Source: Entonaema liquescens (taxonomy: Eukaryota > Ascomycota > Sordariomycetes > Xylariales > Xylariaceae). Taken from it: a DNA stretch of 64,000 nucleotides. The stretch is from contig CADCSX010000023.1 of assembly GCA_902805475.1 (NCBI GenBank), positions 2,542,001-2,606,000 on the forward strand, written 5' to 3'. The notes below the pieces were generated by a model. That model ran no database searches, was not told the origin of the DNA, and was given only the letters and a program-made list of their open reading frames with translations. Shown here piece by piece: positions 43,602-55,863 of this stretch. The position numbers and the translations under genes were made by a program. Numbering within the stretch: position 1 is the stretch's first letter; the number at the start of each line of letters is the position of its first letter.

Positions 43602-45736
43602 CGCCATCTAACAGCTAGACACGGCCGACGCCTTCCCTAACGACGCAATACTCGCGAACCTCAACCTTACACAAAATGAACACGCGATCATGGTCACGTC
43701 CTGCATATGATGCATTGTTCGCGACGTTTCAGGAGGTAGCCGCCTTTCATTACAGAAGGTAAGGGGGGCACCCTGTTTACTTATATTATTTTTACGACTT
43801 TCCTACGTACCAAGGAGGTATGGAAGGAAAATGTACAACATCGATGAGACGGAACCGGGGCAGCCCGCATTACGAAATGAGACCACGGCAAACACTAACG
43901 CATCTACATTAATAATGATTTCGACGGTCTGGCATATCTCCGACTTGGAGACGGAGCCGAGCTATGCTTTAGAGCAGAGGCATTGGCCGTTAGTTTACGA
44001 TGGATAGGACATGATTTTAAAACTAATGACTTGCTACGTTTTATGATTTTCAGATGTACAAATAGACGATCAACAGAAAGGGAGGATGGCTTTGGTTGGA
44101 CAAGCCAGACCTCAATAGCAAATAGAGGAATGGGGATCGCAATTAATATATGGGGAAAAGCATTGCTCATGATATAAGTTTATGGCTTTTTAGCTTCCGC
44201 TTTCACTGGTGATAATAACCTCAACTTGCACTCGCATGTTGCATAAAATATACTGTATCTCAGCCGATATAATCCCGTGATCTACATACAGAATCAAGAT
44301 ATCTGTATAAAATCATCGTCGTACAGGACTTGTTAAAAATCCGTGTTCCTAGATAGGATAAAATATTCACGGCTATATTAGAGTCATAGGCCCAGCTGAG
44401 TTGATAATTATTCACATTTCTACGAAATTGTGTTCTCATCCTCCAATCGGCTTTGCATCATAAATCGCAAGGCGACAGCATAAGTTATTACGTATTCCCA
44501 GCTATTATTCTTAATAATAGTCTTCTTTACTATGTACATGTATTAATCTCGTACTAAATATTGTGGAGGTTCCCGCAGGGTTTCATCGGAAGCGGATCCT
44601 AACTTACATCTACATACATCGGCGTCCAACCCGAGATCCGCTAGCATTGCCGGACTTCCCAAGACCTAAATGGGGAATTTCTCACCCAGCAGAGAGCGAC
44701 AGGGGCAATGGCGTGCTCGATGCCATCAACCTTTGTGGCATACTATATGTATCAACGTCTTCCCATCTCATCGTCAAGTTGATATCCGCTTCTTTTCGGA
44801 CTTTTAAGACGCTACTCAACCACACGAATTCACCCGAGTTTCCAGCTTTTTCCCTCGGCTTTTTTCGCTACTTTTCGATGAGCAATAATGTACTTGAGAT
44901 AACGTCATGCGAAGCCGCCCCCTGTCCTCCCGGCTAGAGACCTCTACGTAGAGCCCGCGCTGTCGCAAGACAGGGGACGTAGGAATCTTACGAAGAGTGT
45001 TCGGGCACCTACTTACAAACTTGCTCATCGTGTGGGACCATTCTTGAGTCACCCGCGAGATCCATAAGGATGTCGGTATTCGATTCTCACGTTCTCCCGT
45101 AATCGGCGCAGGATTAAAGGAAGACTCGGCTAGTGAGAGTTCGACGGCAATCGGCAACCAGCACTAGGAGTTCGGCGTCTAGCCAGGCGACCCATTACAT
45201 GCACTCGTAATCGGCGACCTCATTCCCAGACCAAAGCTCGCCGCTCAGACGAATTATACGCAGTTACTGCGGGGCATTGATTCGACACTTGTCGTCGCTC
45301 GCGATGGTCCTGTTTTATGCTATTATTGCGGGACTATCATGGCCTGTTTTCGACGTCGAGGTTGCATTCCCCCTTATGGTCTTGCGTCGTGAGCGAAATC
45401 GAGATGGAAGATGAGGAAGCAAGGATCTGTGGAGACGACGGGACGCGCCGGTACGAGGTGCTAAATCAACGAGTTCATGAGAGATCTCTGGTCTCCGCTC
45501 GGCGATATCGACGCGGCTCTCGAGGAGACGATGCTTAGGGGCGCTTTCTCTCCGTTATTCCCGGCAGGGAGTGAAGTGCGTTAATTGCTAGTCTTCATGG
45601 TAAAGCAATCATTATCTGGTGGTTTGGTATATAAGGACAATTCTCGCTGTTGTTTCTCGATATTCAATCACACTCGAATCAACAAAGTCTTCCAGTTTCA
45701 AGGCCTTTTAGTTATCCAAAATCCTTGATTTCAGCC
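43602..45736. other. Long gene-poor stretch
   Basis: About 2.1 kb. A 124-codon plus-strand ORF at 44563-44937 and shorter ones near 45317 lack family resemblance, and I do not call them genes. The right end is the promoter of the DUF1264 gene. Confidence 0.5.
45628..45635 (+). promoter_or_regulatory. TATA box of the DUF1264 gene
   Basis: TATATAAG, about 102 nt upstream of the ATG at 45737. Confidence 0.55.
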
Positions 45737-46598
45737 ATGCTTTACCAACAGCTCCTCCCTGCACTCTCCGCAGTGCTAGCCTTTTTGCCTCTAGGCATGT
45801 CAGCTTCGCGACCTTTTGGACATTACGGCCCTGAAGGCGCAGTGCTTTTTCTGAATGGATTCCACTTTGTCTCGGGACACAGCAATTGGGAGATTTCCGC
45901 AAATCATTACTGCGTGATTATTCGCGACGATATGCTGCAATGCGCTATCTACAATACTGCGACTACTCCTGCACACCTGGCTGGTATTGAGTATATCATC
46001 ACGTCTGACGCTTTCGAGACGTTAGATTATGAAGGTGAGAAGACGAGCCAGATCAAGTGAAAGATGCATAACTGACGTCCTCTAAGAGCGTCAACTCTGG
46101 CATAGCCATGTCTATGAAGTGACGAGTGGTTTCCTAACGCAACCAGGATTGCCAGCGTCTGTGGACCACACTATTATGAAGGATGTCTGTACGTACTCTC
46201 CCGGCTCTCGCTCTTAAGCTCAGCCGCCTACCCTACATGTATCCCGTGTATCATATTCGCTAACAATTTCCTTTGTAGTGGTTGGAACCTATGGAAAGAC
46301 GTTCCACACTTGGAGATACGACCAGCAGAATTCTACATATCCTATCGGCATCCCTGAGCTTGTGATGGGCTACACTGGAGACGATCAAATTACCCCTGAC
46401 TTTGTTACCAAGCGAGATGAGATGTTCGGCCTCAACACTACTGAGATCAGAGAGGCGCGCAACGATATTCCGCACCCTCCGATTGTGGCCGGAGCGGATA
46501 GCTGGAAGTATGGCTATGTCTTGTCATTAGGAATAGTCAATCAGACCACGAACACGACGTTCCCTAATGATGGACAACAAGTTGTTCTATCATCCTAG
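45737..46598 (+). CDS. Secreted DUF1264 / oil-body-associated-protein (OBAP)-family protein
   Basis: 239 aa in three exons (introns 46035..46086 and 46189..46278). A signal peptide (MLYQQLLPALSAVLAFLPLGMSA) precedes a complete DUF1264 domain: HYCVIIRDDMLQCAIYN, GIEYIITSDAFETL, LWHSHVYEV, the YGKTFHTW motif and GIPELVMGYT. OBAPs were described at plant oil bodies; fungal members are mostly uncharacterised and predicted cytosolic. I chose the first acceptor CTCTAAG|AG because it restores EERQLWHSH in phase. Several N-glycosylation sequons lie near the C-terminus (NTT, NQT, NTT), consistent with export. Function unknown. Confidence 0.85.
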
Positions 46599-47213
46599 AT
46601 CCCAGCCTCCGGTTGAAATGCTCAGAGTCCGACAAACGCAACGTCCAGCATGTTGACAAACGATAGATAAATATTATTATTAGCCTTCATAGAAATAAAA
46701 ATTCACCCCTCCGCATATACTACATAAAATACGCATAAATTTGAACCATGGCATAGTGAGATTCTACGTGCTACGAATGATCGCGGGGAAGTTGCTGTTT
46801 GAAGTCTAGAAAACGCCGAAAACATTGAACCCATTCGCCAGCCCGGGGTATGAACGGGGACCCGCCACTCATATACGATATGTAAACGGCGACTACGGTG
46901 TCTGACGCCAGCCGATCCTAACAATGTTTTCTCATCAATGATCAGAATTCTTTCCACAGCTTACATGTGTCTAAACTGACAATATGTGTTTATACTGGGT
47001 CTTCAAATCCTTGCGATCCTTTAGCTAATCGGCGAACATCGTGACCCACGGTTTGCACTTGAATAAGTCAGCAGTAACCGTAGCTTCAAATAAATATATA
47101 TAATGATCCGTTTCTTGAAAGTTAGAGGAGCTTCTAATTGACAGCACAGAGCACATTCAGCTTATTAGTTTAAATATAATCTCAAAGATAACGAAACAAC
47201 TACTTCTCTCAAT
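46599..47213. other. Intergenic, no gene seen
   Basis: Between the DUF1264 gene and the MBL-fold gene. An AT-rich AAATAAATATATATAAT tract at about 47090-47105 is a likely TATA region for the latter. Confidence 0.5.
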
Positions 47214-48251
47214 ATGGCCGCATCCAAGATCGCAAATCTCGCTGAGGTAGACAGCTTGACGATACAGGCAATAATCAACGACGAGATTGATCAGATCTCC
47301 CCTTCGCCACATCCAGCCGTCAAGCACCCTCAATCATTCATGGGGGCTCCATTGCGACCGCTTCCAACAGACATACAGCGGGGTGGCGCCAAGCTCCAAA
47401 TGAGAATGGACACCCTCTGCTGCGGCGCCCACGGGTTGTCGCTTTTGATAACGGTGATCAAAGACGGCAAGTCGCACAGTCTCCTATTCGATGCCGGGCC
47501 GGAGGAAGCTGTATGGGAGAGTAATGTGACGAGATTGGGTCTGGACCCAAGCACCATCGAACGGATCGTGCTGTCGCATTGGCATCGTGATCACTCAGGC
47601 GGGATGGCCGCAGCAGTCCGTATGATCGAAGCAGCTAAAAAGGGCTCGGAGCACGCCCAAAAAGTAGTCGTGGATTTGCATCCTGATCGACCCGAATTTC
47701 GAGGCGTCATGGCACACGAGCCAATCTCCCTAGAGCCCGACCCAAGTTTCACCGAGATCGAAGAGGCGGGCGCAACGGTATTCAAGAGCGACGAGATTCA
47801 TACAGCACTAGATGACACGTTCTTGATCTCTGGCTCCATTCCGAGACTTACTACTTATGAAGGCGGCATTCCTAATGGTATCCGCCTCAATTCGAAGGGT
47901 CAATGGGAGAGAGATGAGCTTATCATGGACGAGCGGCTGGTCATGTGCAATCTGAAGGGCAGAGGCCTGGTCGTCTTCACCGGATGCAGCCATGCTGGCG
48001 TGGTCAACGTCTCACGTCATGCAATGGAACTTGGCGGCGGCGTTCCTCTATACACCGTCGTAGGCGGTTACCATTTAGCCGATGGTAGTCCAGAGAAGCT
48101 GCAGCAATCTCTTGAGGACTTGAAGGCTCTAGAACCGAAAGTTTTAATGCCTGGCCACTGCACGGGCTGGAGGTTCAAGGTTGCGATCGAAAAGGAGATG
48201 CCGGGATGCATGGCCCCTATTTTCGGCGGCACAAAATATGACCTTGTTTAA
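47214..48251 (+). CDS. Metallo-beta-lactamase-fold hydrolase
   Basis: Intronless, 345 aa. The zinc-binding signature is HWHRDHSGGM (HxHxDH), followed by TGCSHAG and MPGHCTGW, the arrangement of the archaeal-type subgroup annotated as 7,8-dihydropterin-6-methyl-4-(beta-D-ribofuranosyl)aminobenzene-5'-phosphate synthase-like. A double cysteine (DTLCCGAHGLS) precedes the metal site, as in that subgroup. There is no signal peptide, so it is probably cytosolic. Fungal members are unstudied and the substrate cannot be inferred from context. Confidence 0.88.
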   Translation: MAASKIANLAEVDSLTIQAIINDEIDQISPSPHPAVKHPQSFMGAPLRPLPTDIQRGGAKLQMRMDTLCCGAHGLSLLITVIKDGKSHSLLFDAGPEEAVWESNVTRLGLDPSTIERIVLSHWHRDHSGGMAAAVRMIEAAKKGSEHAQKVVVDLHPDRPEFRGVMAHEPISLEPDPSFTEIEEAGATVFKSDEIHTALDDTFLISGSIPRLTTYEGGIPNGIRLNSKGQWERDELIMDERLVMCNLKGRGLVVFTGCSHAGVVNVSRHAMELGGGVPLYTVVGGYHLADGSPEKLQQSLEDLKALEPKVLMPGHCTGWRFKVAIEKEMPGCMAPIFGGTKYDLV

Positions 48252-49870
48252 GAGAAGCATATATATCCTTGAAAGCTCTCCGCCAATCTAATAGCGCTAG
48301 GTACGAGGGAACAGGGTTTAAACATCGGAGCCGGAACTAGATAAATCAGTGTGCTTGTTGTTGCCCCTATTGCGCCACGAACATGCTTCTTCCCCATGGC
48401 CGGGAGGCCAGGATGATAAAACCTTCCGATGACAGATCTCCGTTCTTAAAGTAAACCTTCGCTGCAGTTCCTAGCTCGAAGCAGAAAGACAATAACAGTC
48501 CTCTAGGTAGTATAGTTAATTAATAGTTATCATTTGGTAACCAACTCCCATAGGCAGGACTTATTCTCTCCTAAACTGAAGGGTTTCAGCTATTATCTCC
48601 AGTCCAAGCATCACTCAATCTGTTCTAGTACCTAAGAAATAAAATAAAAATAAATAAAAACGGATCTTTTCAAAACTCCCCTGCAGGTGATCCCCCGCAT
48701 TGGCATTCGACCGTATAGGACATAATACAAATAAAGCTTCCCCATCAAGATCTAGGCGGCGGAAATACCGAGGCAAGAGAAGTAGGCTATGATAGAGCCG
48801 CTCGTTTTTCTTCTACGGTACGCATGTTAGTTTCCTTATAGTACCTACTTAAGTAGGATATACTACCAGGTTTGTTGACAAGCTTTGTCGTCGCCAAGCC
48901 GTCTTGACGGTGTCCGAAAGCTTGACTTACACACAATACCGGCTGGTGGATTTGCTTCTTTTGTAAGATCGACAGATATGTCAGAGATTATCAACTATTA
49001 TCTGTCGGGTTTATTAATCAAGCTGCCAGTTTAGTAAACATCTGGAGATTACAATAGGAATTCTTAATGCTACCCGTAAATGTGGCCAATCATTACTGTT
49101 TAGGGCCTCTGACCGAGACCCAAAGAATTGACATTGGAAATAAACAAGCAGGACATGACTTTATTCTTCATACTTCGGTCCGAGTTCTCTGCAATTTCTA
49201 TTGTCATATAGGTATGGCTGGCACGAAACGCGGCTTACCAAAGCGTAATAGGAGATTTTTGTATCTTTTACCTACCATCGATGATCTCAGCCGTTAGGTA
49301 ATCAGCATTATATAGCAAGCATATTCAATCACATTGTACGTATTACCAAGTTAATTCTAGCTGTGGTGTATTTTTTTTATGATTGCAAGTCTTAATTATG
49401 TACCTATAGTTACCTATACTTCAAGCATGTTACTTATTTCGAAAGGACCGAACCCCAAATCAGATAAGAGGCATACAAGAAAAAATCGCCATAAGAGGTA
49501 ACCTACCTGCTATATAGGTTTTCCCCCTGTGCTTGCCAAGGGTACCAGCATCTGATAACTATATCTCTTACTTCACACTGTTTATTGTGGCGGTACCCAG
49601 ACTACAAGACTTCTCTCTTTAGAAGTTGCATATCCAACAGCAAGAAACAAGGAACTGGCAGGTGGTATCTGAGATGGAATCCTCCCGGAATCCCTCTTGA
49701 GGCTCGGAACCAGGCTCGGAACCATTTCCAATTGTTATAGGGAGAAAAGAAAATATTAAATAGAGAGGAAATAACTCCAAATCTCTTCTCAAGTTACCAT
49801 CAGCAGATCATCACCAGTAGATCACAACCATCCTATTCTTAATTGACTTTGCCTTACTTAATTCGACACA
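48252..49870. other. Intergenic, no gene seen
   Basis: About 1.6 kb. A 76-codon ORF at 49067-49297 has no support. A TATTAAATA box at 49754-49762 belongs to the next gene. Confidence 0.5.
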
Positions 49871-50294
49871 ATGTCTTCTTTCAAAGTTCTCGCTACGTTG
49901 CTTCTTCTCGCCACAGCAGCTATCGGCAGCCCGGTCAAGTCTGACGATGTCAGCATTCAAGCCGGAGACTGCAGCGCCATAACAGGACACCTCCACACCG
50001 GCACCGCATGCAATGATGTTGCCCAAGACCCTATCTTGGTCTGCCTGAACATCCCATGCCAGAATGTCGAGGGATTTGATGTCGGATCCCTAGACTGGTA
50101 CAGTCCAATTTGTGAGATCAAAATCTACAGCGAACCAGACTGCGGAAACCCTGATGCGCCATACACCATCTCAAAGTATGAAAGCCCATTCCACGCACCA
50201 TCCTCTTCTATGCTAACTATTATATAGGGGCAACACCCCTGGCAGCTGCTACCGATTCCCTTTCCGAGGAAAGTCGTTCTCTACGACCTGTTAA
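49871..50294 (+). CDS. Small cysteine-rich secreted protein (effector-like)
   Basis: 123 aa in two exons, 49871..50175 and 50228..50294; the intron is GTATGA with GCTAAC branch and ATATAG acceptor, phase 2. Without splicing the frame would read through the intron to a stop at its acceptor and lose the last two cysteines. A signal peptide (MSSFKVLATLLLLATAAIGS) precedes a mature chain with eight Cys, an even number that suggests four disulfides; the last exon supplies the CYRFPFRGK segment and a C-terminal Cys. I recognise no family. Size, Cys content and isolation in gene-sparse DNA are effector-like, but this is inference. Confidence 0.75.
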
Positions 50295-50930
50295 AGCGTG
50301 GAAATTTGAATCCGGAACGGCCTTTTGGGTGTGCGGCTGGCTATTTAATGTCACCCGTTTAATTATACCTTTGTCGTATTCTAATTACATTGGAAAGCGA
50401 TTGGTATAATTATAACGATAGTCGTCTGTGGTACTCAAAGTTTACTGAATACCTATAAATATATCCATTCCAAAACAAAACTGGCTCTGTTGACTATCAC
50501 CTCTAAGATAAAGTTACCAGAGACCGTCCTTGATATTTTATTAATTGCAGTTTTGTTTGATATCGTGCTATAAAAATCTTCTTTCTGACGGATAAACTCA
50601 AGAGTCCGAATATTCCATGCTGCTCATACAAATGTGTCGCAGTCTGCAATGGCATATGCAACGTCCTCTGCCGAACATTAATCAAAGCCTAAATATATTG
50701 ACTATAATTGTCATTGGTTCGAGTAAATGAAATTCGCCTCATTGCAGCTTGACTACAAGTGCCGTGCGGAGGTGCTAGGTTCAACCCCAGGTTTCTGGAT
50801 TGAGCCGCCGGGGGAAATGTGGGCTATATATATATAAATCTTGAGAAGGGTCGCGGTTCGGGGTTCATTGCAGACGGTTTCTTGTCATGTTCAGCTCCAA
50901 CTTCGTCTTGGAATAGGTAGCTGTGTCAAC
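50295..50930. other. Intergenic, no gene seen
   Basis: Contains the TATATATATATAAAT box at 50825-50839, about 92 nt upstream of the tyrosinase start. Confidence 0.5.
50825..50839 (+). promoter_or_regulatory. TATA box of the tyrosinase gene
   Basis: Alternating TA run ending in TAAAT, 92 nt before the ATG at 50931. Confidence 0.55.
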
Positions 50931-52476
50931 ATGCGGACTGTCTGGATTACTATCCTGCTGCCCTCACTCCTTACTGGAGTTCAAGGAGCAGCAGTCAAAG
51001 TGCCTCGTAGCGAATACTCATCGAAGATAGAAATGTAAGGCTCATTCTTACATGTCGGCTTCTTACGATTATCGAATACACCAAACTAATTTGTCTAGCA
51101 TTCGCAATCCTGTCTATCCGCTCGATGTAGTCGATAAGCTAGAAGAAGCCACTATGCCCAAGGTTGAGGCATGGTTGGCTAAGAAGGTAGCTTCAGAGAC
51201 CAACAACAACTGTACGCTAGAAAACGCGGTCGTGCGAAGAGAATGGTTCGCGTCCTTTCCTAACATTTTCCAAGGCCTTTTAGGATACTAACACGATTAA
51301 CAGGAGTGACCTTAGCGAGGAATCGAGGCAGGAATATGTCGCTGCCGTTAAGTGCTTGATGAAGTTACCCCCCAAGGCGGACCAGACTAGGTTCCCTGGA
51401 GCCTTAAGCCGATATGATGACTTCGTCGCGTACCATATGACACACGCCATGCAACTTCATGACAACCTCCATTTGTTCGGTGCGCACAAGTATTATGTCT
51501 GGCTCTTTGAGAAAGCTCTTCGAGAGGAATGCAACTATACGGGTTACCAGCCTGTAAGCCAGCCTTAGCAGAGTTATCGAAGGACCATCACTAACTATGC
51601 CAGTACATGAACTACGATCGCTACTCGGAAGATCCTCTCAACTCCCCCTTACTCAATGGTAATGCGTCGAGTCTAGGAGGCAACGGTGTCCTAGAGCCTA
51701 CGTACAAGGGCGTTGCGCAGCCCGGGCGTACTCCTAACATCATCGCGTCGGGTGGTGGTGGAGGCTGCGTCACCGAGGGGCCTTTCTCAGAGTTAGTTGC
51801 CCTGTATTTAGTTCTTGAGTACGTGGATATTAACATAGCAATAGCATGGTCGTCAGTCTTGGTCCCACTTCGATGTCAACAGCTACCGGCGTTGCCAAGA
51901 ACCCAAGGCGCGACGGCACCGGCGCGAACCCGCGTTGCCTGCGCCGTGACGTGAACCGCAACGCCGCTATGGGAGCTAAAGCCGACCGCGCGTTCCACCT
52001 TATCAACGAAAACAAGGAGATGGACGGCTTCTACAACGAGTTACTAGGAACCCCGCCGCCCAAGAACGACCCCTATCCTTGGGGAGTAAGTTTTCCACTG
52101 CAATATCAATCAAGAGTGTGAAGACCAGAACTAACTTTTATCGAATTAGATTCACACCGCTGGCCACTACATCGCTGCCGTAGACCCAGGTGGTGATGCT
52201 ATGACCTCGCCCGGCGACCCGCTCTTCTACTTCCACCACACCGCGCTCGACCGCCTGTGGTGGATCTGGCAGATGCAGGACCCGGATGTGCGCCTCAACG
52301 CCGTTCCATCTGGTAATATGTCCATGCCGATGGTCAAGAATCGGCGAGCGGACGACCCCGAGGACCCAATGGAGACTGTGGTTGACATGGAGTGGCTTGG
52401 GCCCCCAATTAAGCTTAGAGAAACCCATGACCAGCTCGGCGGATATGGTGGCGCTTTCTGCTACGTCTATGTTTAG
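50931..52476 (+). CDS. Secreted tyrosinase-family type-3 copper enzyme
   Basis: 418 aa, six exons (introns 51035..51098, 51246..51303, 51554..51603, 51792..51844, 52086..52149). A signal peptide (MRTVWITILLPSLLTGVQG) supports secretion. CuA ligands lie in YHMTHAMQLH and FGAHKYYVWLFE; CuB ligands in HTAGHYIAAV and FYFHHTALDRLWW, where the family HxxxH and HH patterns are intact. The residue after the third CuA histidine is Lys rather than the usual Arg. The enzyme ends soon after the catalytic domain, so it lacks the long C-terminal cap of latent tyrosinases, as in other short secreted fungal forms. Likely reaction: oxidation of phenols to quinones; substrate unknown. Confidence 0.9.
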
Positions 52477-53773
52477 TCAGATAGCGGTGGAATGGATGTG
52501 TTGTTATTAGGTTAAGGGTGGCCCGACTTGTTGCTATGATTGTCACGATACTTACAGATAGGAAGCTGATATTGGAATTCCTATGTTCGTCGCTTATGAT
52601 ATACGAGTCTAATGTAGTAGAACCACCAGATCCAGTAATTGGTGAATAGGGGCGAATCGGTGAACCATGGATCTTCGCCTGCGATCCCCTTTCTAGCAAG
52701 CAAGTATGTAAGTTGGTCAATCTAGAAGGCTTTTCATTCCGGCTAGTGGACTATTGGCGGAGTTGTGGTATGTTGCCTAGTAATCCATCTAGGTACATCT
52801 CCTGTCTTGTGCCGCACACGTACATCGGCATGGTACCGATCATCAAGATTAATCAATCGCCTACTTTTCAGCTCGTATATGTTACATCAACTCTGACTAC
52901 TCCGTAGTTTCTTTAAGGAGTATAGTTCTCTCATAGCCTATTCTCGTAGGGAACTTGTTGGAATCCTTACTTTCTTCACTCTCCAAGCCATGTTTGCTGC
53001 TAGGCCTACTTTAAAATAGGAGCTGAAGGTTTATAATTCTTTTTTCAAGAGACATGATTATCCACTTAACACTTCGCTACGATGTGACTACTCTAACCAT
53101 ATAGTTGAGCCCACTAGTTAAGCAGTGCTTCCCTGAAGTCCTTGGATAACTCGCGCCCCATCTCAACCCGCAAGTAAATACAAGGTCAAAGTATAGGTAG
53201 TTATACGTCTTAGTGATGCTCAGGTAAGAATGAAGTAACTAGTACAACTTGTCTCAATTCTCTGTTGAGCAATTACTCTATTTTCTCAAGTGAGGCGTAA
53301 TGTCTCTCTAGCGTCGTATTTGATTCTTCTTAGTGATCCTCCATCCTGGACCTTTGTGGTCCATCAACCAGCAACTAATGCAAGCCACGAAGATTTACGG
53401 TCAATAGAACTCATAATTAAGTCTCATGGAGAAAGTGGCCTTCTTATCCAGGTAATTATCCCGGCATTACCATGCCGGAGACAGCATTGACCTTGTTCCC
53501 GGGGCCACCCGCGGCGTCTGTATCCAAGCAGCTGAGCTTCATTCTTGACCAATCGTCTGCCCCACGAGCTGCAGACGCAACCCCCTTCCACAGCGCCATC
53601 TCAAGATGCAGCTGACTCTGCAGGTGGACCCATATCAGTCAACCATATAGAGCGAACCCATTATAAGTACTTCAAATAGGTACCTGGAGGTTGTCGAGTT
53701 TCTAGGTCAAGTTGTAAGCCTCAAGTTTTGCTTTGAGTTTTGTTGCCGCCGCGGGAACCAGCGAGAGCTTCAC
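52477..53773. other. Intergenic, no gene seen
   Basis: About 1.3 kb between tyrosinase and the acid phosphatase. Short ORFs only. Confidence 0.5.
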
Positions 53774-55353
53774 ATGATGGTGAACTTACTTGCGCTTGTG
53801 CAGAGACTACCTCTTCTGGCCTCTGGTGTAATTGCTGCAGCCAGCTTTCCGTCGATACCTACTGACTTGACAACTCCATTCCAGCAGCGTCTTGCCATCA
53901 ATGGTCCTAACGGTGAGTTGGTGACAGCATAAGCTGCGCGTTTTTCTTTGGAGACTCTTTCGCGTTCTACTTATTAATACTATACCTTCTAGCCATATCC
54001 GTGGGCTGGAACACATACCAAAAGATAGACAAGCCTTGTGTCCAATATGGCACATCCAGCAATGCCCTTACTTCCCAGGCTTGCTCTACTAACTCGGTCA
54101 CTTATCCAAGCTCACGCACTCACGCCAACGTGGTTATACTTACGGGGTTGTCGCCTGCTACTACATATTATTATAAGATAGAGTCGACGAACTCTAGTGT
54201 TGAGCATTTCTTTAGCCCGCGGATAGCCGGCGATACAACCCCTTTTTCTATGAATGCTGTAATAGATCTGGGTGTTTATGGCGCTGATGGATACACGATT
54301 CAAATGGACGAGACTAAGAGGGATACAATTCCACATATTGATCCATCGTTAAATCATACTACTATCAACCAGCTAGCCAATACGGTCGATGACTACGAAT
54401 TCATCGTACATCCCGGAGACTTCGCATATGCCGACGACTGGATATTAAGACCGCAAAATCTCTTTGATGGCGAAGAAGCCTTCCAGGCTATCCTAGAGCA
54501 GTTCTACGACCAACTGTCTCCGATATCTGGTCGCAAAGCTTACATGGCTAGCCCCGGAAATCACGAAGCCGCCTGTCAAGAGATCCCTTATACGACAGGG
54601 TTATGTCCTGCAGGCCAGAAGAACTTTACCGACTTCATGAACCGGTTTGGTGATACGATGGCAACCGCATTCCCATCGACCTCCGCCGCCGATGCTGCTA
54701 AGATCAACGCCAATAAGGCACAGCTATTAGCGAACCCCCCGTTCTGGTATTCGTTTGAGTATGGCATGCTTCACTTTGTCATGCTCAACACGGAGACAGA
54801 TTTTGATGACGCGCCAGACGGAAAGGGGGGGTCGGCGGGTCTTAACAGCGGTCCCTTTGGCGCCCCTGACCAACAGCTTCAATTTCTTGAGGCAGACCTC
54901 GCCTCCGTAGACCGTACTGTAACTCCTTGGCTTCTCATCGGAGGCCACCGGCCATGGTACACTACCGGAGGTAGTGGCTGTACGCCGTGTCAAAACGCCT
55001 TTGAGCCGCTACTCTATAAGTACGGTGTCGACCTGGCCATATTCGGCCATGTTCACAACTCTCAGCGTTTCCAGCCCGCCTACAAGAACGCCGCGGACCC
55101 CAAGGGCATGAATGATCCTGCAGCGCCTATGTACATCGTAGCAGGCGGTGCGGGAAATATCGAGGGTCTCAGCGCAGTGGGAAGCAATGTTTCGTTCAAC
55201 TCTTTTGCATACGCCGATGATTTTAGCTATGCTAAGATAAGTTTCTTAGATGCTAATAACCTGCAGGTTGACTTCATTAAGTCCGCCACAGGTGAAGTTC
55301 TGGATACCTCTGTCTTGCATAAGTCACACAAAGAGCAATTTGTCGTCCAATAA
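53774..55353 (+). CDS. Secreted purple acid phosphatase (metallophosphoesterase)
   Basis: 499 aa, two exons (intron 53913..53992). The first of two adjacent ATGs is used; both give a hydrophobic leader (LLALVQRLPLLASGVIAAAS). An N-terminal fibronectin-like domain (VGWNTYQ, LTGLSPATTYYYKI) precedes the dinuclear-metal phosphoesterase domain with VIDLGVYG, GDFAYAD (GDxxY), GNHE, IGGHRPWY (VxxH-type) and GHVHN (GHxH). All five metal-ligand blocks are present except that the first block reads DLG without the usual preceding Gly. Probably phosphate scavenging outside the cell, induced by low phosphate in related fungi. Confidence 0.93.
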
Positions 55354-55863
55354 GTTTGGTGCAGCTTATACGATACCCAACCAATGCCACTAGGGCTCAC
55401 TCGTGAAATAATAAGCTGGAAAGGAATTACAAGCATAATTCTTCGATAATAAATCATCTGTTATTTCACAAGTAAGCTGTTCTGCGCCTATAAGCGTAAG
55501 CAATTCCGGGAACCTCAAGCGATGAAGCTCATACAGCCTGCATAATATCATTAAGGTTGCTAGCTCACGCATCGTACATCCTTATCCAACACACCAATGT
55601 AACTATTTAAAGGCTCTGTGGCCAAATATAGACCAAGAATGCGCTTGAATCTACCTAACCTACGGCGCAATAGCAATTACTTATTGACGCGAATACAAAG
55701 AGTGAATGCGTAAATATAAGAACCATCATTCCCCCGATTCTAACGCAGAATGCTTCACTTTAAACAACCCCCACCCCCGAGCGAATAACTATAGTTCATT
55801 AACGTGGCCAAACTCGAACATATTCCTTATTGATACCTACCTACCTACCTACCTACCTATGCA
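55354..55863. other. Intergenic, with a CCTA tract against the next start codon
   Basis: No gene seen. A TACC tandem tract occupies 55834-55859 and an out-of-frame ATG sits at 55859, five bases before the HET start. Confidence 0.55.
55834..55859. repeat. (TACC)n microsatellite
   Basis: About six tandem TACC units ending directly at the translation start of HET gene 2. Confidence 0.85.

Noticed and set aside
44563..44937. 124-codon plus-strand ORF in the gap after byr4
   Set aside because: No family resemblance, no signal peptide, no promoter box and mixed codon use; a minus-strand ORF of similar length overlaps it.
55834..55859. Telomere-like repeat
   Set aside because: The unit is TACC, not TTAGGG/CCCTAA, and genes continue on both sides.
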